Program-made: the position numbers and the translations under genes
Notes under the pieces: model-generated
What the model was told of the DNA's origin: nothing
Databases searched by the model: none
Seen by the model: only the letters and a program-made list of their open reading frames with translations
Shown: one piece after another, positions 15,226-23,284 of the stretch
Position numbering within the stretch: position 1 is the first letter of the stretch
How the letters are laid out: the number at the start of each line of letters is the position of its first letter
Assembly: GCA_900753325.1 (NCBI GenBank)
Contig: CAADYO010000009.1
Coordinates: forward strand, 152,925-216,924
Direction of reading: 5' to 3'
Source: Bacilli bacterium
Lineage (GTDB): Bacteria; Bacillota_I; Bacilli_A; RF39; UBA660
Length of the DNA stretch: 64,000 nt

Positions 15226-16581
15226 ATGGGAAGAAGAATTTTTCTTATAGTATTTGCTGTTTTATTTACTCCGATTGCTTGTTTTGCGAAAGGCATGGAC
15301 TTTGAATTAAAAGATGATATCACTGTTCCTGGTATGATAGCTAATGATACTGATACTATGACATTTTCAGTTTATGATAGTACTGATAAGTGGGATGGTA
15401 CAATTATTTATTGTGCGCATGATAATATTATGACTAAGCTTGATACTAGTTATAAAATTATTTGGACTAAAAGTTCTAATGCTGATATAAGTGATGATGT
15501 TCAAAAAAAGTTAGTTGACAGTAATTTATGTACAAATAAATCTCCATGTCATATAATTTCTAATTATGATAATGAAGGAAAAATGTCTGGCTATATTGTT
15601 CTTTTTAGTGATTTAAAGACAAAATTTGTAATGAGATTTTTTGATTTAGACTTAAATATGTTGAAGGAATATGATCTTGATAATTTTTATGAAAAATCAT
15701 TTGAAAGGCTTGATTTTTATAAATATAAAATAATTAGAAGTACCGATTTTATTTATGTACTTGATTATAGTAGTGATATGGCCGAAAATCCATCCGGATT
15801 AATTTTTAATATGTATGATAAAGATACTTTGGAGTTAAAAAAGAGTTTCTTTGTTGGTGAGGATGCTGTAGGAACGTTTTCTTTTGATGCTAGTAAAAAT
15901 GTTAATGGGATATTTTTTTATGATGGCATGGATACTGATGATATTTTAAATGTTGACTTATCGATGGATATTAAATTTCAATCTAAAAATAATTATTATT
16001 TTCGACACATAATTAATACGCAAAATATTAATGGTATTTATAATGGATACTTTGCATTTGGTCAAAATAAAACTACTGATAAGAGAGAAATTGTTCGCCT
16101 TGATATGAAGGGTAAAGTGTTATGGAATATAGAATCTAAATATGATTTATATGATATAGTTGAAGATTATGATGAAAATCATGAATTAGATGGTTATTTG
16201 ATTCTTGCTGCTGATAGTGATAATACTGTTCATTTACTTAGATATTTGTATAAAGAATATGAAATAATAAGTAAAGATAATGATAATGGTACAATTTCAG
16301 TTGGTGATACTGGTCGTGTGGGAGAAAAAGTTATTGTAAAAGTAAAACCTAAAGAAGGATATAAGTTAAAGAAAATTATTGTTACTGATGGTAATGGTGA
16401 TGAAATCGAAGTAAGTTCTGATGGTACATTTATAATGCCAGATAGTGAAGTTACTATTTCTACTGTTTTTGAAAAAATAGACACTATTATAAGTAATCCA
16501 GAAACTTCATCTTTTATTTGTATTGTATTAGGAATTATTGTAATTTCACTTTTGGGAATTGTAGTTGTTAAAAGTAAATAG
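15226..16581 (+). CDS. Surface protein with InlB-B-like repeat and C-terminal membrane anchor
   Basis: 451 residues. Signal peptide MGRRIFLIVFAVLFTPIACFA, then a beta-rich ectodomain of about 340 residues with no family I can name. A single module at about 350-415 (NDNGTISVGDTGRVGEKVIVKVKPKEGY...FIMPDSEVTISTVFE) matches the divergent InlB B-repeat / bacterial repeat pattern. A C-terminal transmembrane helix (FICIVLGIIVISLLGIVVV) with a short basic tail KSK follows. No LPxTG motif precedes the helix, so it is probably held by the membrane rather than by sortase. I use ATG 15226 behind AGGGTGAT; an in-frame GTG at 15214 lies inside that SD. Confidence 0.75.
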   Translation: MGRRIFLIVFAVLFTPIACFAKGMDFELKDDITVPGMIANDTDTMTFSVYDSTDKWDGTIIYCAHDNIMTKLDTSYKIIWTKSSNADISDDVQKKLVDSNLCTNKSPCHIISNYDNEGKMSGYIVLFSDLKTKFVMRFFDLDLNMLKEYDLDNFYEKSFERLDFYKYKIIRSTDFIYVLDYSSDMAENPSGLIFNMYDKDTLELKKSFFVGEDAVGTFSFDASKNVNGIFFYDGMDTDDILNVDLSMDIKFQSKNNYYFRHIINTQNINGIYNGYFAFGQNKTTDKREIVRLDMKGKVLWNIESKYDLYDIVEDYDENHELDGYLILAADSDNTVHLLRYLYKEYEIISKDNDNGTISVGDTGRVGEKVIVKVKPKEGYKLKKIIVTDGNGDEIEVSSDGTFIMPDSEVTISTVFEKIDTIISNPETSSFICIVLGIIVISLLGIVVVKSK

Positions 16582-16683
16582 AAATTTTTGATATTCTTTT
16601 TTCGACAAATATTATCTAAAAGTATGGAAAAAAGGTATGTTAATGTGTTAAAATAATTTTATACTAGAATAAGAGGTGAGGGT

Positions 16684-18393
16684 ATGCAGGGACAATATTT
16701 AATTATCGGTTCAGCTGTTGTTATTGCTTTAGTTATTGTTATTATTATTCTTCACTTTATTAGACAATTTGAAATGAAGTATTATCGTGATAAAATAAAA
16801 GAATTGGAAAGACAAAGAAATATTGTTGCGTCTACTCCAGTTCTTTTAGAGCTTTCTAAGGTTGAACCAATTATTAAAAATGATAAGATGGAAGAAAAAT
16901 ATAATAAATGGCATGATGCTTTTATTTCACTCAAGGAAAACCGACTTACTTTAATTGATGACATGTTAATTGATTTGGATATATATATTGATAAACGTGA
17001 TTATAAATCATGTGGTTATTCTATGGCTAAGATAGAAATAGAAATTTACAAAGTCAGAGAAGCTGCAGAACATTTATTAGAAGAAATTAAAGATATTACT
17101 TTGAGTGAAGAAAAATATAGAGCGATTGTTACTAAATTAAAAACTAAATATAGAGAGCTTAACAAAGACTTTCAAGATCATAAACAATTGTATGAACAGA
17201 TGCAGGAGCCTATTACTTTGCAACTTGAAAATATAGAGAGAAGATTTTTAGATTTTGAAAAAGTAATGGATAATAATGATTATGCTGAAGTTGTTCATAT
17301 TGTTAAAGCTTTGGATACAATGATTGGTCATATTGAAATTATTGTTAAAGAAGTACCAGATGTTTTGTTAATGGCTAATCAAATTATTCCACAAAGAATT
17401 AAAGAAGTTAAAACTAATTATGATGAAATGATAAAGCAAGGATATCCACTTGATTATTTAAATATTGATTATAATTTAGAGGAAACTAGGAAGAATGTAG
17501 ACTCTGTTTTGGATAAAGTAAATGTTTTAAATCTAGAAGGGTGTATGTTTGATTTAAAAACAATGCTTGAATACTTAGATTCATTGTTTATAGATTTTGA
17601 AAAAGAGAGACTTGCTAGAAAAGTGTATGAGGAAGTAGAAAGTGATTTTTCTAAAAAAATTGAAAAGACTAATAAACTGGTTTGTGATATTTATGAACAA
17701 CTTGATGATATTAAAAAGATGTATGATTTAGGTGATGAAGATGTTGAAATAATACATAATGTTAATAAAAGTTTGGTTGTTATAAATGATGATTATAAAA
17801 AGATGCTTGCTAAAGTTGCAGCTAAATCTTCTCCTTATACTGCTCTTAATAAAGAAATTGAAGAGTTAACTGTTCGTTTGAGTGATTTGGAAGATGAACT
17901 TGATAAGTCATTAAAATCACTTGGCAATATGTATGATGATGAAGTTAGAGCTAGAGAACAATTAGACGAGATTCAAGAGTTCTTAAAGCAATGTAAAAAT
18001 AAAATGAGAACTTATAAATTACCAGTTATTACAGATAATTATTTTGTACAATTATCTGAGGCAAATGAGGCTATTTGTGAAGTAATTAAAGAATTAGAAA
18101 AAAAACCTATCGTTATAAAGACGTTAAATACGCGAGTTGATACAGCAAGAGACTTGGTTTTGAAACTTTATAATACAACTAATGAAATGATTAGAATGGC
18201 TCAATGTGCAGAAATCGCTATTGTATATGGAAATAGATATCGTGATTATGAAGAAGTTGATACTGGGCTTGATGATGCTAGAAATAAATTTTTTGTAGGA
18301 GACTATAAAAAATCTTTAGATATTGCGATTAGAACTATTTCGTTAGTTGATGATGATATTTCAAAAAAACTTTTTAATAGAGAAGGTTATTAA
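16684..18393 (+). CDS. ezrA: Septation ring formation regulator EzrA
   Basis: 569 residues, close to the usual length of about 565. It has an N-terminal membrane helix (about 5-25) with the tail in the cytosol, then spectrin-like coiled-coil repeats over the rest (for example EKYNKWHDAF, EEIKDITLSEEKYR, SDLEDELDKSLKSLGNMYDDE). EzrA binds FtsZ and PBP1 and coordinates Z-ring placement. GAGGTGAGGGT precedes the ATG. In Bacillus ezrA is also near the thiI region, as here. The 102-nt gap before it holds a TATACT (16660-16665) that may be its -10. Confidence 0.95.
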   Translation: MQGQYLIIGSAVVIALVIVIIILHFIRQFEMKYYRDKIKELERQRNIVASTPVLLELSKVEPIIKNDKMEEKYNKWHDAFISLKENRLTLIDDMLIDLDIYIDKRDYKSCGYSMAKIEIEIYKVREAAEHLLEEIKDITLSEEKYRAIVTKLKTKYRELNKDFQDHKQLYEQMQEPITLQLENIERRFLDFEKVMDNNDYAEVVHIVKALDTMIGHIEIIVKEVPDVLLMANQIIPQRIKEVKTNYDEMIKQGYPLDYLNIDYNLEETRKNVDSVLDKVNVLNLEGCMFDLKTMLEYLDSLFIDFEKERLARKVYEEVESDFSKKIEKTNKLVCDIYEQLDDIKKMYDLGDEDVEIIHNVNKSLVVINDDYKKMLAKVAAKSSPYTALNKEIEELTVRLSDLEDELDKSLKSLGNMYDDEVRAREQLDEIQEFLKQCKNKMRTYKLPVITDNYFVQLSEANEAICEVIKELEKKPIVIKTLNTRVDTARDLVLKLYNTTNEMIRMAQCAEIAIVYGNRYRDYEEVDTGLDDARNKFFVGDYKKSLDIAIRTISLVDDDISKKLFNREGY

Positions 18394-18419
18394 ACAGGAA
18401 CTTTAGTTCTTGTTTTTTT
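18393..18419 (+). terminator. Terminator after ezrA
   Basis: AACAGGAAC (18393-18401) pairs with GTTCTTGTT (18406-18414) across a 4-nt loop, then T run to 18419. Confidence 0.85.
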
Positions 18420-18430
18420 ATGATATTTTA

Positions 18431-18439
18431 TGATAAAAT
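18431..18439 (+). promoter_or_regulatory. Extended -10 promoter of thiI
   Basis: TGATAAAAT at 18431-18439, then GGTGAT (18446-18451) and ATG 18456. Confidence 0.5.
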
Positions 18440-18455
18440 AGCGCTGGTGATGTAA

Positions 18456-19640
18456 ATGGATCGTATAATTCTAATTAAATATGGAGAACTTAGTACGAAG
18501 AAGGCTAATAGAAATTTTTTTATTAATACACTATATAATAATGTTAAAAATAAATTAATTAACTATGATGTTAAAATTAGTAAAGATAGGGCAAGAATGT
18601 ATATTGAATTTAGAGATAATGAACTTGAAGATATTAAGTCTATTATTGATAGAGTATTTGGTATACATATGTATCATATTGCTTATATTGTTAATACTAA
18701 TATTGATGACATAAGTAATAAAGTTGTTGAAATTTTAAAAAATGAAGTTTTTTCCACATTTAAAGTGGAAACTAAAAGAAGTTATAAGGCTTTTCCACAG
18801 GATAGTATGGAAATAAATAGAAAACTTGGTGGAGTTGTTCTTAAAAATATTGATAATGTTTCAGTTGATGTACATAATCCAGATATTCTTGTTCAAGTAG
18901 AAGTTAGAGAAAACCATTCTTATATTTATTTAAATAATTATACTGGAGCAGGTGGTTATCCAGTTGGAACTCAACCTAAAGGTATGTTGATGTTATCTGG
19001 TGGAATTGATTCTCCTGTTGCTGGATATTTAGCAATGAAACGTGGAATTCAATTAGAAGCTGTTTATTTTGAAGCTATTCCACATACTAGTTTAGAGGCT
19101 AGAAATAAAGTTTTAGAGTTAACTAAGAAGTTAGCAGCTTATACTAATTACATTAATTTACATGTTGTTAATTTTACACCGATTCAAGAAGCAATTTATA
19201 AAAATTGTAGAAGTGATTATTGTATTACTATTATGCGTAGGATGATGTATCGTATTATGGAAAAAATTGTTAAATCTCATAATGGTTATGTAATTATTAA
19301 TGGTGAAAGCGTTGGACAAGTTGCTAGTCAAACATTAACTAGTATGGCTGTTATTAATAGTGTGACTAATGTTCCAGTTATTAGACCAGTTGCTTGCTTT
19401 GATAAGTTAGAAATAATTGATATAGCAAGGAAAATAGATACTTATGAAACAAGTATTTTACCTTATGAAGATTGTTGTACAGTTTTTGTTCCTAAACATC
19501 CAGCAATTAATCCAAAACTTGATGTTGCAATAAGGGAAGAGGAAAAGTTTGATTATCAGACTATGATTGATGAGGCTGTTGGTACAATTAATACCATTAA
19601 AGTTAGAGAAGAAGTTAATGAGTTTAAAAATTTGTTATAA
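18456..19640 (+). CDS. thiI: tRNA 4-thiouridylase ThiI
   Basis: 394 residues: a ferredoxin-like plus THUMP N-terminal half (IKYGELSTKKANR; later VDVHNPD), and a PP-loop ATPase half with LSGGIDSPVAG near 187-197. There is no C-terminal rhodanese domain, as in Bacillus, where a dedicated cysteine desulfurase passes sulfur directly. It makes 4-thiouridine at tRNA position 8 and also feeds thiamine synthesis in some bacteria. No NifZ/IscS-like gene is adjacent here. The next gene, for a SASP, seems to have its own sporulation promoter. Confidence 0.95.
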   Translation: MDRIILIKYGELSTKKANRNFFINTLYNNVKNKLINYDVKISKDRARMYIEFRDNELEDIKSIIDRVFGIHMYHIAYIVNTNIDDISNKVVEILKNEVFSTFKVETKRSYKAFPQDSMEINRKLGGVVLKNIDNVSVDVHNPDILVQVEVRENHSYIYLNNYTGAGGYPVGTQPKGMLMLSGGIDSPVAGYLAMKRGIQLEAVYFEAIPHTSLEARNKVLELTKKLAAYTNYINLHVVNFTPIQEAIYKNCRSDYCITIMRRMMYRIMEKIVKSHNGYVIINGESVGQVASQTLTSMAVINSVTNVPVIRPVACFDKLEIIDIARKIDTYETSILPYEDCCTVFVPKHPAINPKLDVAIREEEKFDYQTMIDEAVGTINTIKVREEVNEFKNLL

Positions 19641-19657
19641 TTTACCAATGTAAAAAA

Positions 19658-19687
19658 TGTATTATTTGTTAAAAAATTCGCAACCTA
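19658..19687 (+). promoter_or_regulatory. Candidate sigma-G promoter of the SASP gene
   Basis: TGTATT (19658-19663), 17-bp spacer, CAACCTA (19681-19687) partly match the sigma-G pattern TGAATA / CATACTA (4 of 6 and 5 of 7). The placement 22 nt before the ATG and the gene identity support it; the match alone is weak. Confidence 0.4.
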
Positions 19688-19709
19688 TTAGTGTATAGGA
19701 GGTGAAACA

Positions 19710-19925
19710 ATGAATAATACAAAGAATTCTTCTATGAAAATGAGAGTTCCAGGTGCTAAACAAGCTATTGATAAAATGAAATATGAAATAGCTAACGAAT
19801 TTGGTGTAAACCTTGGTGCTGACGCTACTAGCCGTGCAAATGGTTCAGTTGGTGGTGAAATTACTAGACGTTTAGTACAAAATGGATTAAACCAAGTTAG
19901 TGGAAGCTATAACACAAATAAATAA
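19710..19925 (+). CDS. Alpha/beta-type small acid-soluble spore protein
   Basis: 71 residues with the signature of alpha/beta SASPs: [20 protein letters not shown], followed by [14 protein letters not shown]. These proteins coat spore DNA, force it towards an A-like form and protect it from UV and heat. The [10 protein letters not shown] stretch includes the site cut by the germination protease GPR (between Glu and Ile). Strong SD AGGAGGTG. It is the clearest single proof in this window that the organism forms endospores. Confidence 0.97.
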   Translation: MNNTKNSSMKMRVPGAKQAIDKMKYEIANEFGVNLGADATSRANGSVGGEITRRLVQNGLNQVSGSYNTNK

Positions 19926-19943
19926 GTAAATACTTTATAGCTT

Positions 19944-19970
19944 AAAAGATAGGCCGTTGGTCTATCTTTT
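19944..19970 (+). terminator. Terminator after the SASP gene
   Basis: AAAAGATAGGCC (19944-19955) pairs with GGTCTATCTTTT (19959-19970), loop GTT, one wobble. Confidence 0.88.
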
Positions 19971-19981
19971 GTTTGTTTTAC

Positions 19982-20010
19982 TTTGAATATTTTAGTTGCT
20001 GTAGTATAAT
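19982..20010 (+). promoter_or_regulatory. Promoter of the ackA-like operon
   Basis: TTTGAA (19982-19987), 17-bp spacer, TATAAT (20005-20010). Confidence 0.55.
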
Positions 20011-20038
20011 ATTAATAGATTGGAAATGAGGTAGGTTT

Positions 20039-21220
20039 ATGAAAATCTTATCTGTTGTAGCAGGAAATAATTCTTTAAAGTTTAGTTTATTTGATATGGA
20101 TAATTTTAATGCTTTAGCAACTGGAGTGTTTGAAAGGATTGGAATTGATGATAGTAAGTATACTATTAAATATGATGATCAAGTTATTACACAAGAGATT
20201 GAACTAGAAGATTATGTTGCTGCTTGTCGTACTTTATTAGATAAATTAATTAGTTTAGAAATAATTAAGTCATCGTTTGAAATTGATGGTGTTGGGCATA
20301 GAGTAGCACATGGTAAAGATATTTTTAATAAATCTACTATAATTACTGATGAGGTTATTGAAAAATTAAAGGAATTAAAAGATATAGCTCCACTTCATAA
20401 TCCAAGTAATATTTTAGGAATAGAGGCTTTTAGAGAGGTTTTACCAGGTGTTTTACAAGTCGCTGTTTTTGATACAGCATTTCATCAAACGATGGATGAA
20501 GTTACATACTTATATCCTGTTCCATATTCTTGGTATAAGGATTATGGTTTAAGAAAATATGGTTTTCATGGTACTAGTCATAGATTTATTGTTAGAGAAG
20601 TTAAGAAAATACTTAATAAGGATGAATTTAAATTAATTAGTTGTCATCTTGGTGTTGGATGCTCAGTTGCTGCTATAAAGGATGGTAAATGTGTTGATAC
20701 TTCTATGGGATTTACGCCAGTAGCTGGTATTATGATGGAGACAAGATCAGGAGATGTTGATCCATCTATTATTCCGTATATAATGGAAAAAGAAGGTAAA
20801 AACGCTTCTGAAGTAGTAGATGATTTGAATAAGAATTCAGGTTTATATGGTATGAGTGGATTTAGTGACAATATTAATGATATTATCAACAGATCTGCTG
20901 AAGGTGATCATTTATCAACTTTGGCTAAAGAAAAATTTGTTAGAAGAATAGTTGATTATATTGCTCAGTATTATGTTTTGTTGGATGGCGCTGATATAAT
21001 TACTTTTTCTGGCGATGTTGGTATTAATAACAATTCTATTAGAAAAGAAGTTTGTGAAAAACTTGGTTCTTTAGGTATAAAATTTGATAATACAGCTAAT
21101 GAGAGTATTGGGACTATGACAAAACTTAGTGCTAAAAATTCTAAGGTTTTGGTTTGGGCTATTCCTACTAATGAGGAATTATTGATAGCTAAGGATACTT
21201 ATAATTTAATTAATAGATAG
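20039..21220 (+). CDS. ackA: Acetate kinase homologue, divergent active-site motifs
   Basis: 393 residues, normal length, ASKHA fold. Retained motifs: GHRVAHG (Arg), FDTAFH (Asp), YGFHGTSH (His), TRSGDVDPSI (Arg), PTNEELLIA (Glu). Altered positions: the N-terminal phosphate loop reads VVAGNNSLKF instead of the usual I-N-A-G-S-S-S-L-K; HLGNG is HLGVG; MMGTRSGD is MMETRSGD; and the adenosine loop GIGEN is DVGIN. True acetate kinases make acetyl phosphate/ATP from acetate. The catalytic Arg/Asp/His/Glu set is kept but several phosphate-loop residues differ, so activity or substrate may be changed. First gene of a run with nrnA and engB. Confidence 0.85.
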   Translation: MKILSVVAGNNSLKFSLFDMDNFNALATGVFERIGIDDSKYTIKYDDQVITQEIELEDYVAACRTLLDKLISLEIIKSSFEIDGVGHRVAHGKDIFNKSTIITDEVIEKLKELKDIAPLHNPSNILGIEAFREVLPGVLQVAVFDTAFHQTMDEVTYLYPVPYSWYKDYGLRKYGFHGTSHRFIVREVKKILNKDEFKLISCHLGVGCSVAAIKDGKCVDTSMGFTPVAGIMMETRSGDVDPSIIPYIMEKEGKNASEVVDDLNKNSGLYGMSGFSDNINDIINRSAEGDHLSTLAKEKFVRRIVDYIAQYYVLLDGADIITFSGDVGINNNSIRKEVCEKLGSLGIKFDNTANESIGTMTKLSAKNSKVLVWAIPTNEELLIAKDTYNLINR

Positions 21221-21230
21221 GAAATGAAAG

Positions 21231-22199
21231 ATGTATAAGAAAATTTTTAAGGAAATTAAAAAATATGACACAATTGTAATTGCTAGACATGTTGGAGTTG
21301 ATCCAGATGCAATGGCTAGTCAGATTGCACTTAGAGATTCTATCAAATTAACTTTTCCAGAAAAAAAAGTTTTGGCGGTTGGTACAGGTAGTGCTAAGTT
21401 TGTTTTTCTAGGAAAGCTAGATAAATATGAAAAATTAAATAATGCTTTGCTTATAGTTACTGATACACCAGATAAAAAACGAGTTGATACTGCTGCTGTT
21501 AGTGATTTTAAGTATTCTATTAAGATTGATCATCATCCTTTTATAGAAAAGTATTGTGATTTAGAATTAATCGAAGATACAGCAACTTCAGCATGTGAAG
21601 TTATTATGAAGTTAATTTTGAATACGGGATTGAAATGTAACAGGGAAATTGCTGAAGTTTTATTTATGGGGCTTGTTTCAGACTCTAATCGTTTCTTATT
21701 TAATAGTTGTACTGCTGATACTTTTAATTTAGTAGCTAATTATTTAGCTGAATATAAATTTGACATCGCGTCTTTATATCAAAAATTATATGCTAGACCT
21801 TTAAATGAAGTTAGATTAGAGGGATATATATCACTTAATATGACTGTTACAGAAAATAAGCTCGGCTATATTAAAATAACAGATGAAATTATTAATAAAT
21901 TTGGTGTTGATAGTGCTTCTGCTGGTAACTTAGTTAATAATTTTAACTTTATTAATGAAGTTTTAGTTTGGGCAACTATTACAGAAGATTTAAAGAATGA
22001 TCAAATTAGAGTTTCTATTAGATCTCGTGGTCCAGGTATAAATCAAATTGCTGAAAAATATAATGGTGGTGGACATAAACAAGCATCTGGTGTTAAATTA
22101 AAAACCTTTGATGAGGCTATGTTATTAATGAAAGATTTAGATGATTTCTTAAAAAAATATAATAAAGAAGTAGAGGAGGCAATAAATAATGGTGATTAA
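21231..22199 (+). CDS. nrnA: DHH/DHHA1 phosphoesterase, NrnA-like
   Basis: 322 residues. The DHH domain carries RHVGVDPDAMAS (20-31), VTDTPD and the DHHP motif near residue 103. The C-terminal DHHA1 domain has YNGGGHKQASGV near 277-290. NrnA-type enzymes degrade nano-RNAs (2-5 nt) and dephosphorylate pAp, using Mn2+. The first motif lacks the Gly of the common PDGDA form. It sits 10 nt after the ackA homologue and overlaps engB by 11 nt, so the three are co-transcribed. A cyclic-dinucleotide phosphodiesterase role is possible in this fold, but there are no PAS/GGDEF domains as in GdpP. Confidence 0.88.
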   Translation: MYKKIFKEIKKYDTIVIARHVGVDPDAMASQIALRDSIKLTFPEKKVLAVGTGSAKFVFLGKLDKYEKLNNALLIVTDTPDKKRVDTAAVSDFKYSIKIDHHPFIEKYCDLELIEDTATSACEVIMKLILNTGLKCNREIAEVLFMGLVSDSNRFLFNSCTADTFNLVANYLAEYKFDIASLYQKLYARPLNEVRLEGYISLNMTVTENKLGYIKITDEIINKFGVDSASAGNLVNNFNFINEVLVWATITEDLKNDQIRVSIRSRGPGINQIAEKYNGGGHKQASGVKLKTFDEAMLLMKDLDDFLKKYNKEVEEAINNGD

Positions 22200-22773
22200 A
22201 GATGCGAAATTAGATATTATTGCTACTAGGAGAAGTCAATACCCAGAGGATGGTAAGCCTGAATTTTTACTTGTAGGTAGAAGTAATGTTGGCAAGAGTA
22301 GTTTTATAAATTCAATTTTATCGAGAAAAAATCTTGCTCATACATCTTCAAAGCCTGGTAAAACTCAAACTTTAAACTTTTATAAAGTAAACGATCAATT
22401 TTACTTAATTGATGTTCCTGGATATGGTTATGCAGCAACGGATAAGAAAACGCAAGCCAAATTTGGAATGATGATTGAAGAGTACTTAGAAAAAAGAGAT
22501 ACTCTAAGAAGAGTATTTATGTTGATAGATTTTAGATTAAAACCAACTGAAGATGATTTATTAATGTATAATTTTTTGAAGTATTATAATTTGCCAGTTA
22601 CAGTTATAGCTACTAAAGCTGATAAAGTAGGTGGATCTAAAAAAGAAAAGAACCTAAAAGTAATTTTGGATACTCTTGATTTAGTTGTTGGTGATGACTT
22701 GGTAGTGTTTTCTAGTGTAACAAGACTTGGGGTAAAAGAAGTACTTAAAAAGATAGAAGATTTAATGGCTTAG
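22189..22773 (+). CDS. engB: Ribosome biogenesis GTPase EngB/YsxC
   Basis: 194-residue TrmE-Era-EngA-EngB-family GTPase. G1 is GRSNVGKSS (about 29-37), the switch I Thr lies in KPGKTQTLNF, G3 is DVPGYG, G4 is TKAD and G5 is VFSSVT. It acts in late 50S assembly. ATG 22189 overlaps the nrnA end by 11 nt, with GAGGAGG inside nrnA. Confidence 0.97.
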   Translation: MVIKDAKLDIIATRRSQYPEDGKPEFLLVGRSNVGKSSFINSILSRKNLAHTSSKPGKTQTLNFYKVNDQFYLIDVPGYGYAATDKKTQAKFGMMIEEYLEKRDTLRRVFMLIDFRLKPTEDDLLMYNFLKYYNLPVTVIATKADKVGGSKKEKNLKVILDTLDLVVGDDLVVFSSVTRLGVKEVLKKIEDLMA

Positions 22774-22793
22774 TAAACTTACTAAGCCTTTTT
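22767..22793 (+). terminator. Terminator of ackA-nrnA-engB
   Basis: GGCTTAGTA pairs with TACTAAGCC (22780-22788), followed by five T. Overlaps the stop codon. Confidence 0.88.
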
Positions 22794-22819
22794 CATATAT
22801 TAGTATTAGGTGAAGAAAA

Positions 22820-23260
22820 TTGCATATAGAGATTATTTCTAATAATAAGTTTTTTATGTTTATTAATGCTAATTATGTTGATAGTTTTGAAAGAGACTCT
22901 TTAACTTTAAAGGTTAAGAATATTATTATGAAGTATAGATTAAAACTTGGACTAAAGGGATTTTATAAAGTAAAAGTTTTTGTTAATGAAAAAGTTGGCC
23001 TTTTTGTTGATATATATAAGCTTGATGATTTAGACTATTCTAATTCTTTGGACCTTAGAGTACTTATTTTTTTTGATGAGTGTGTTTATTTTGAAACTGA
23101 TGATTATTTTTTATTAGATGGTATTTCTAATGTTAGATATTATGATAGTAAATATTATTGTTTGGCTGATTCTATTGATATATATAAGTTGGTTGAATTT
23201 GGAAGATTTATTTATGGTGATGAGGTTAATAAAATGTTAGAGGATAGTTTTTGTGTATAA
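22820..23260 (+). CDS. Unknown protein, convergent with spoIVA
   Basis: 146 residues, TTG start at 22820 with AGGTGAAGAA upstream. It is rich in Tyr, Phe and Asp, with alternating strands (FYKVKVFVNEKVGLFVDIYKLDDLDY; VYFETDDYFLLDGI) and few charged helices. No signal peptide or membrane segment. I do not recognise it. It faces spoIVA tail to tail and shares the intergenic hairpin. The neighbourhood makes a sporulation link conceivable but unproven. Confidence 0.65.
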   Translation: MHIEIISNNKFFMFINANYVDSFERDSLTLKVKNIIMKYRLKLGLKGFYKVKVFVNEKVGLFVDIYKLDDLDYSNSLDLRVLIFFDECVYFETDDYFLLDGISNVRYYDSKYYCLADSIDIYKLVEFGRFIYGDEVNKMLEDSFCV

Positions 23261-23284
23261 AAAAAGAATCTTTTTAGATTCTTT
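23259..23284 (-). terminator. Terminator of spoIVA
   Basis: AAAGAATCT (23263-23271) pairs with AGATTCTTT (23276-23284). On the minus strand the stem is followed by seven T, so it serves spoIVA; on the plus strand no T run follows. Confidence 0.8.
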
